Shown here in pieces: positions 58,082-64,000 of a stretch of DNA of 64,000 nt. The stretch lies in contig JANXSP010000099.1 of NCBI GenBank assembly GCA_025356575.1, positions 1-64,000 of the forward strand, written 5' to 3'. The DNA is from Novosphingobium sp. GTDB lineage: Bacteria > Pseudomonadota > Alphaproteobacteria > Sphingomonadales > Sphingomonadaceae. The position numbers were made by a program, and so were the translations under genes. A model generated the notes under the pieces. It was given only the letters and a program-made list of their open reading frames with translations. It made no database searches and was not told where the DNA came from. Position 1 is the stretch's first letter. Each line of letters starts with the position of its first letter.

Positions 58082-59233
58082 ATGACCGACCGTATCCTGA
58101 CCACCCACGTCGGTTCGCTGCCGCGCTCCGCCGCGGTGACCGACCTGATCTTTGCCGCCGAGCGCGGTGATGCAGTCGACCCGGTCGAGTTTGCGGACGT
58201 AGTCGGCGCCGCGGTGAGCGAAGTCGTGGCCCGCCAGCGCGCGGTCGGGATCGATCTCGTCAGCGACGGCGAGATGTCGAAGATCAGCTATGCGACCTAC
58301 ATCAAGGATCGCATCACCGGGTTCGAGGGCGACTCCCCGCGCACGCCCCCGGCCGATCTCGAGGACTTTCCCGAGTTCCTCAATCGCCAGGCCAAGGGCG
58401 GGGGCACGCCATCGTATCGCCGGCCCAAGTGCGTCGGCGCGGTCGCGCCCAAGACGCTTGCCCCGCTTCAGGAAGACCTGCGCCACATGGAGTCCGCGCT
58501 GGCGCCTTATCCCGGCACGCAAGGGTTCATGAACGCCGCCTCGCCCGGGGTGATCGCGCTGTTCCAGCCCAACGAGTTCTATCCGACGCAGGACGCGTAT
58601 CTCGAGGCGCTGGGCGAAGCGATGCGCCCCGAATACGAAGCCATCGTTGGTGCCGGACTGATCCTCCAGCTCGATTCTCCCGACCTCGGGCTCGGGCGCC
58701 ACATGATGTACAAGGGCCGCTCCGACGCCGACTATCTGGCGCTGATCGGGGTCCATGTCGAAGTGCTCAACCACGCTTTGCGCAACGTGCCTGCGGACCG
58801 CGTGCGGATGCACGTCTGTTGGGGCAACTACGAAGGCCCGCACACCCACGATGTCGAGATGGGGGTGATCCTGCCGACGCTGATGCACGCCAAGCCCGCG
58901 GGGCTGCTGTTCGAAACCTCCAATCCCCGCCACCAGCATGACTGGAATTATTTTGCCGAGATGATCGCGCTGATCCCCGAGGACAAAGTCCTGATCCCCG
59001 GGGTGATCGACAGCACCACCAATTTCGTCGAGCACCCGCGCGTGGTCGCCGAACGGATCGAACGGTTCGCCGCAATCGTCGGGCGGGAGCGCGTGATCGG
59101 CGGGACCGACTGCGGGTTCTCGACCTTTGCCGGGTTCGGCGCGGTCGATCCGGACATCGTCTATGCCAAGCTTGGCGCCCTGGTCGAAGGCGCAGCCCTG
59201 GCGAGCCGCAACCTCTACCGGTCGGCGGCGTGA
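58082..59233 (+). CDS. MetE-like (cobalamin-independent methionine synthase C-terminal fold) enzyme
   Basis: ILTTHVGSLPRS, GIDLVSDGEMSK, LILQLDSPDLGLGRH, RMHVCWGNYEGPH (His-x-Cys), VIGGTDCGFSTF. Confidence 0.85.
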   Translation: MTDRILTTHVGSLPRSAAVTDLIFAAERGDAVDPVEFADVVGAAVSEVVARQRAVGIDLVSDGEMSKISYATYIKDRITGFEGDSPRTPPADLEDFPEFLNRQAKGGGTPSYRRPKCVGAVAPKTLAPLQEDLRHMESALAPYPGTQGFMNAASPGVIALFQPNEFYPTQDAYLEALGEAMRPEYEAIVGAGLILQLDSPDLGLGRHMMYKGRSDADYLALIGVHVEVLNHALRNVPADRVRMHVCWGNYEGPHTHDVEMGVILPTLMHAKPAGLLFETSNPRHQHDWNYFAEMIALIPEDKVLIPGVIDSTTNFVEHPRVVAERIERFAAIVGRERVIGGTDCGFSTFAGFGAVDPDIVYAKLGALVEGAALASRNLYRSAA

Positions 59234-59988
59234 ACCTGCGCGAACGGATTCGCGCCCGCGAACTGCTCGCGGCGACGTGGGTCAAGACGCCGCACCCGCA
59301 CGTAGTGGAAGTGCTCGCGCTCTCGCCGCTCGACTTCCTGGTACTCGACGCCGAACACGCGCCGTTCGACCGCGGCGATCTCGACGCCTGCATTCTTGCC
59401 GCGCACGCGGGCGCCAAGCCGGTGCTGGTCCGCCCTGCATCCGCCGCGCACGAGCAGCTCCTCAACGCGCTCGATCTGGGCGCGGACGGCGTTATCGTCC
59501 CGCATGTGCGCTCCGCTGCGGAGGCCGCCGCCATCGTCCACGCTTGCCACTACCGTCCGGGCGGGCGCGGCTTTGCCGGAAGCACGCGCGCGGCGGGCTA
59601 CACCACGCTGGGCATGGCCCGGCACCGCGCCGCGGCGCAAGGGGCGATCGTCATCGCCCAGATCGAGGACGCCGAGGCGTTGGGCGAAATCGATGCGATC
59701 GCCGCCACCCCCGGCCTCGACGCTCTGTTCATCGGGCGCGCCGACCTGACCGTTTCGCTCGGCGCCGAGACGCCCGATGCCCCCGAAGTGATCGCCGCGG
59801 TCGAAGCGATCTGCGCTGCGGGCCAGCGCGCCGGGATCGCGGCGGGGATGTTCCTCGGCCGGGTCGGCGACGTGGCGCTGTGGCGTGAGCGCGGAGCGAG
59901 CCTGTTCATCCTGCAATCGGATCACGACTTCATCCTGCAGGGAGCCGGCGCGCTGGCCGGGGCAATCAAAGGAGCGCGCGGCGGCTAA
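59230..59988 (+). CDS. HpcH/HpaI-type aldolase
   Basis: LLAATWVKTPHPHVVEVLALSPLDFLVLDAEHAPFDRGDLDACI, ALDLGADGVIVPHVRSAAEA, LFIGRADLTVSLG. Confidence 0.9.
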   Translation: MNLRERIRARELLAATWVKTPHPHVVEVLALSPLDFLVLDAEHAPFDRGDLDACILAAHAGAKPVLVRPASAAHEQLLNALDLGADGVIVPHVRSAAEAAAIVHACHYRPGGRGFAGSTRAAGYTTLGMARHRAAAQGAIVIAQIEDAEALGEIDAIAATPGLDALFIGRADLTVSLGAETPDAPEVIAAVEAICAAGQRAGIAAGMFLGRVGDVALWRERGASLFILQSDHDFILQGAGALAGAIKGARGG

Positions 59989-60000
59989 ATCGGCTGCAAT

Positions 60001-60921
60001 TCAGGCGCGCCGAACTGCAAAGGCGATCGCCTCGTCGCCTCGAACCGCGGCAATCGCAACTCCATCGGGGACGGTCATGGTGTCCCCCGCGTCCAGCCGG
60101 ACGGGCACGCCAGCGAGCGTGAAGGTCATGGTCCCGCGATGGATGAACACGACCGCGCCCGTCAGGTCTAAATCGCTGGGACCGGCAAGTGCGATCCGCT
60201 CGAGCGTGAACCCGTGCTCCCACGCAAGCGGTCCGCCCCGCCCGATGATCGCCGCGCTTTGGGCCTGCGCCCGGACTACCAGCCGCTCGGCCTCGCCCAT
60301 CGATGGCACCGCCAGCGCCGCCGCCTCGGCGGGCGAAGTGCGCGGCATGGGCGCGACATCCGCGGGCACCGCCTGGCCCGCCGCCGTGTCGATCAGGGTG
60401 CCGTTCTCGAGCAGGACGAGGCCGTAATCGGCGGCCATGTCGAACACCTCCGGAGCCCACAACACGCGGCCCGGAACATCGCTGCCGAGCACTGCCCACA
60501 GAAACCCGATATCATCGCCGATGTTGGTAAAGCCGCGGAACATGCCCGTGGGCAGAGAAATCGTATCGCCCGGCCCGCACTCGACCCGCGCGGCATCGCC
60601 GTGCTCGCCGAGATTGAAGCTCCACCGCCCGGTGTGGACGACGAAAACCTCGGCCGTATCGTGGCTGTGCTGCGAATTGACGCACCCCGGCGGCTGGCGC
60701 GCTCCGCCGATGTTGAAGCCGTGGGGCTGAGTAATATGAACGTGCTGATCCGGGTTCTCCGAAACGCCCGGGCCGATGATCGTGAAGTTTTCCTTGGCTT
60801 CCGAACCCGGGGTCCGGGTATCGATAAACGCGTTGAAGCACGGTTGAAGATCGCGGTAGCGGACGATCCGTGCCGCTATCGCCTCTGCGCTCCACCGCGC
60901 CGTTGCCGTTACGTCATCCAT
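60001..60921 (-). CDS. two-domain cupin protein
   Basis: QHSHDTAEVFVVHTGRWSFNLGEHGDAARVECGPGDTISLPTGMFRGFTNIGDD and a second cupin-like half. Confidence 0.7.
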   Translation of the reverse strand: MDDVTATARWSAEAIAARIVRYRDLQPCFNAFIDTRTPGSEAKENFTIIGPGVSENPDQHVHITQPHGFNIGGARQPPGCVNSQHSHDTAEVFVVHTGRWSFNLGEHGDAARVECGPGDTISLPTGMFRGFTNIGDDIGFLWAVLGSDVPGRVLWAPEVFDMAADYGLVLLENGTLIDTAAGQAVPADVAPMPRTSPAEAAALAVPSMGEAERLVVRAQAQSAAIIGRGGPLAWEHGFTLERIALAGPSDLDLTGAVVFIHRGTMTFTLAGVPVRLDAGDTMTVPDGVAIAAVRGDEAIAFAVRRA

Positions 60922-60954
60922 CGCCCACCTCGACCTTGATCAGTGGTTGCAGTG

Positions 60955-60974
60955 CTTTGCATTCGCAGTCAATA
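60955..60974. promoter_or_regulatory. candidate shared element 2 copy, CTTTGCATTCGCAGTCAATA
   Basis: Between divergent cupin (-) and SnoaL-like (+) genes; 17/20 identity to 54943-54962. Confidence 0.55.
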
Positions 60975-60982
60975 TAACTCGC

Positions 60983-61938
60983 ATGATCATCGATTTTCCC
61001 GCTGGCACGATCCCGCACAGTATTTTCGCCGGTGCGCCGTTGGCGCCCGACCACCTCTTGCGCGCATTCCACCCGGTCGGCGAAGGCCGCGGCGCAGGGT
61101 TTGTCGGCGACGCGCTGCTTGGTCCGCTCGGCCGCGCCATCCCGCGGTTCGAAGCGCGCGCCGACATTGCGATGAAGGGCCGCTGGCAGGAGGGCAGCTG
61201 GACCGGGACGAGCGGGCATCTGCTCGGGCGCTTCGTCGCCCCGTTGTGGGGAATTCCCGCAACCCAGCGCATCGTGTTCATCCGCTTCGGCTGTTTCCAG
61301 TTGTGGCGCGCAGGCGAGGTGACCGAAACCCTGCTCCTCCTCGATCTGCCGTCGCTTATGATGCAGGCGGGCGTCTGGCCGCTGGCCCCGGCGATGGGTC
61401 CGGACTCGATGGCTCCCGCTCCGCTCGGCCTGGCAGGTGTGTGGCCGGACGACATCGGCGAAAGCGCAGCCAGCCTCGCGCTGGTCGAGGGCATGATCAA
61501 CGGGCTCAAGAAGTTCGACGGCGACGGGCTGGCGAAGATGGGCATGACCGATTTCTGGACCGACGAGTTCTGGTGGTATGGCCCCGCCCCGATCGGCAGC
61601 TTTCGCGGACACCGGGATTACGAACGCGGTCACCAATTGCCGTTCCTCACCGCGTTTCCAGATCGCGTCGGCGGCAACCACCGCGCGCGGTTCGGCGACG
61701 GGATGTTCGTTGCTTCGACCGGGTGGCCGAGCATCGCCGCGACGCACAAGGGCAGCGGTTTCATGGGCTCGCCGCCACCGACCACGCGATCACGATGCGA
61801 GTGATGGACTTCTGGCGGCGCGAGGGTGAACGCTTGGCGGAAAACTGGGTGATGATCGACATCCCCGATTTGCTGAATCAAATGGGCCTCGATGTATTCG
61901 AGCGGATGCGCCTGCTTGCCGAGGCCCGAGGCGGCTGA
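60983..61938 (+). pseudogene. SnoaL-like/ester-cyclase-type protein with apparent 1-nt frameshift near the 3' end
   Basis: Frame 1 ends ...ATHKGSGFMGSPPPTTRSRCE*; the alternate frame continues [56 protein letters not shown]. Confidence 0.7.
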
Positions 61939-61975
61939 ACGGCGCACAACGAAGTTTCATCTTTCAGGAGCGATC

Positions 61976-63295
61976 ATGGCCGAATATCTCAAGCGCGGAG
62001 CCACCGCCGAAGCCAAGGCGGACAGCGACCGCAAGGTGCGCGACACCGTCGAGGGGATCCTTGCCGACATCGCCGCGCGCGGCGACGCTGCGGTGCGCGG
62101 GCTCTCGATCAAATTCGATGGCTGGGACCGCGACGACTATCGCCTGAGCCCCGACGAAATCCAGGGGTGTCTCGACCAGCTGACCGGCCAGGACCTCAAG
62201 GATATAGAGTTCGCGCAAACCCAGGTGCGCGGTTTCGCGCAGATCCAGCGCGCCTCGATGACCGACGTCGAAGTCGAGACGCTTCCCGGTGTCGTCCTGG
62301 GCCACAAGCATCTGCCGGTGAACGCTGCGGGTTGCTATGTCCCCGGCGGTAAATACCCGCTGCTCGCCTCGGCGCACATGAGCGTGATCACGGCCAAGGT
62401 TGCCGGGGTCGCGCGCGTCGTCACCTGCGCCCCGCCGTTCGCAGGCAAGCCCGCGCCGGCGATCGTCGCGGCGCAGGCGATGGCCGGGGCGGACGAGATC
62501 TGGTGCCTCGGCGGGATCCAGGCGGTGGGCGCGATGGCGCTGGGCACCGCGAGCATGGCGCCGGTCGACATGCTTGTCGGGCCGGGCAATGCGTTCGTCG
62601 CCGAGGCCAAGCGCCAGTTGTTCGGCCGGGTCGGGATCGACCTCTTTGCCGGGCCGACCGAGACGCTGGTGATCGCCGACGAGGTCGGCTGCGACGGCGA
62701 ACTGGCGGCGACCGACCTGCTGGGCCAGGCCGAGCACGGCCCCGATTCGCCCGCGGTGCTCCTCACCACCAGCCGCGCGCTGGCCGAGGAAACCATGCGC
62801 GAGATCGAGCGCTTGCTGACGATCCTGCCGACCGCGGACGTCGCCCGCCGCGCGTGGGAAAACTTCGGCGAAGTGATCGTGGCGCAGGACGATGCCGAGA
62901 TGGTTCGCATCGCCGACGAGATCGCCTCAGAACACGTCCAGGTGATGACCCGCGATCCCGAATATTTCCTCCAGCACATGACAAATTACGGCGCGCTGTT
63001 CCTGGGTAGCCGCACCAATGTCAGCTTCGGCGACAAGGTCATCGGGACCAACCATACCCTGCCCACCAAAAAGGCCGCGCGCTATACGGGCGGCTTGTGG
63101 GTCGGAAAATTCCTCAAGACCTGCACCTATCAGCGCGTCACCAGCGACGCTGCTTCGGCGATGATCGGCGAATACTGCAGCCGGCTTTGCGCGCTCGAGG
63201 GATTTGCCGGACACGGCGAGCAGGCCAACATCCGCGTGCGCCGGTTCGGCGGGCGCAACATTCCCTACGCCGGCGCCGCACAGCCGGTGAGCTGA
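61976..63295 (+). CDS. histidinol-dehydrogenase-like (HisD family) protein
   Basis: [107 protein letters not shown]. Confidence 0.92.
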   Translation: MAEYLKRGATAEAKADSDRKVRDTVEGILADIAARGDAAVRGLSIKFDGWDRDDYRLSPDEIQGCLDQLTGQDLKDIEFAQTQVRGFAQIQRASMTDVEVETLPGVVLGHKHLPVNAAGCYVPGGKYPLLASAHMSVITAKVAGVARVVTCAPPFAGKPAPAIVAAQAMAGADEIWCLGGIQAVGAMALGTASMAPVDMLVGPGNAFVAEAKRQLFGRVGIDLFAGPTETLVIADEVGCDGELAATDLLGQAEHGPDSPAVLLTTSRALAEETMREIERLLTILPTADVARRAWENFGEVIVAQDDAEMVRIADEIASEHVQVMTRDPEYFLQHMTNYGALFLGSRTNVSFGDKVIGTNHTLPTKKAARYTGGLWVGKFLKTCTYQRVTSDAASAMIGEYCSRLCALEGFAGHGEQANIRVRRFGGRNIPYAGAAQPVS

Positions 63296-63296
63296 C

Positions 63297-64000
63297 ATGG
63301 CGCTGCCGCAAACGCCCTCGTTCCGGCTCGACGGACGCCGCGCGTTGGTCACCGGCGCCGGGCGCGGGATCGGCCTGGCGCTGGCCGCTGCCTTGGCCGC
63401 GGCGGGGGCGCAGACCACGCTGGTCGCCCGCACCGCAAGCGAGATCGAAGCCGCTGCTGCAGAAATGGGGGCGGAATGGGCCGTGCTCGACGTCAGCGAT
63501 CTGGCGGCAGTCGCTGCGTTTTTCGCCAGCCGGCCCGCGTTCGACGTGCTGGTCAACAATGCCGGAACCAACCGTCCCATGCCGATGACCGCGGTGAACG
63601 AGGCAGACTTCGACGCGGTGCTCGATCTCAACCTGAAGTCGGCGTTTTTCGTGACCCAGGCCTGCGTGAAGGAAATGATCGCCGCCGGTACGGCCGGCAG
63701 CGTGATCCACATCGGTTCGCAAATGGGCCACGTCGCCGGTCCCGAGCGCAGCCTCTATTGCGCATCGAAGTGGGCGCTGGAAGGGATGTCCAAAGCCTTC
63801 GCGCTCGATCTCGCGGCGCACGGCATCCGCAGCAACACGATTGCCCCGACGTTTATCGAGACCCCGCTGACGAAGCCTTACTTCGAAGATCCGGCGTTCA
63901 AAGCTGCGGTCTTGTCCAAAATCAAGCTGGGCCGGCTGGGGCGGGTCGAGGACCTGATGGGCGCCGCGGTGTTCCTGGCATCGGACGCTTCGGCACTGGT
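63297..64000 (+). CDS. short-chain dehydrogenase/reductase (truncated by window end)
   Basis: RRALVTGAGRGIGLALAAAL, VNNAGTN, YCASKWALEGMSKAFALDLAAHGIRSNTIAP; no stop before the window end. Confidence 0.92.
   Translation, partial: MALPQTPSFRLDGRRALVTGAGRGIGLALAAALAAAGAQTTLVARTASEIEAAAAEMGAEWAVLDVSDLAAVAAFFASRPAFDVLVNNAGTNRPMPMTAVNEADFDAVLDLNLKSAFFVTQACVKEMIAAGTAGSVIHIGSQMGHVAGPERSLYCASKWALEGMSKAFALDLAAHGIRSNTIAPTFIETPLTKPYFEDPAFKAAVLSKIKLGRLGRVEDLMGAAVFLASDASAL

Noticed and set aside
61389-61402. GGTCCGGACTC containing the GTCCGGAC core
   Set aside because: Inside a coding region, lacks the flanking TT/AA, and GTCCGGAC is expected by chance at high GC.
1-64000. CRISPR arrays, tRNA/rRNA genes, transposases or phage genes
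   Set aside because: None recognised on reading; no regularly spaced repeats, no cloverleaf-like conserved segments and no transposase or integrase motifs in the ORF translations.

Overview
The window is high-GC and looks like an alphaproteobacterial (sphingomonad-type) chromosome segment that is almost entirely catabolic. It has three parts. (1) About 0.8-48 kb holds operons for TonB-dependent uptake plus CoA-dependent breakdown of an unidentified substrate: 2 TonB receptors, an MFS transporter, a nitrilase, an amidase, 3 NodB/PuuE-type deacetylases, an isochorismatase-type hydrolase, an FAD oxidase, an AMP-forming CoA ligase, 3 CaiB/BaiF CoA-transferases, MaoC, CitE/HpcH, 2 MmgE/PrpD, LeuC/LeuD, an HMG-CoA-lyase-like enzyme, 2 acyl-CoA dehydrogenases, SDR and VOC proteins. 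A HutC-subfamily GntR regulator sits in the middle. (2) About 29-35 kb contains a housekeeping/envelope island (MlaA-like, MprF-like, DUF2147, VirJ/AcvB-like). (3) About 51-64 kb is a second catabolic cluster: LacI-type regulator, TonB receptor, MFS, SnoaL-like proteins, MetE-like zinc enzyme, HpcH aldolase, bicupin, HisD-like dehydrogenase and an SDR running off the window. The main discovery candidate is a repeated palindrome, TTTGTCCGGACAAA. I found nine copies or close variants at six loci, almost all in promoter positions of the first cluster. It fits a HutC-type operator, so it probably defines a local regulon coordinating uptake, amide/imide hydrolysis and two parallel hydratase/CoA-transferase/lyase modules. 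A second, different shared element (TTTTGCAATCGCAGTCAAAA / CTTTGCATTCGCAGTCAATA) marks two promoters of the second cluster. No rRNA, tRNA, CRISPR array or transposon was recognised. All family calls come from reading the translations by eye; no database search was run.
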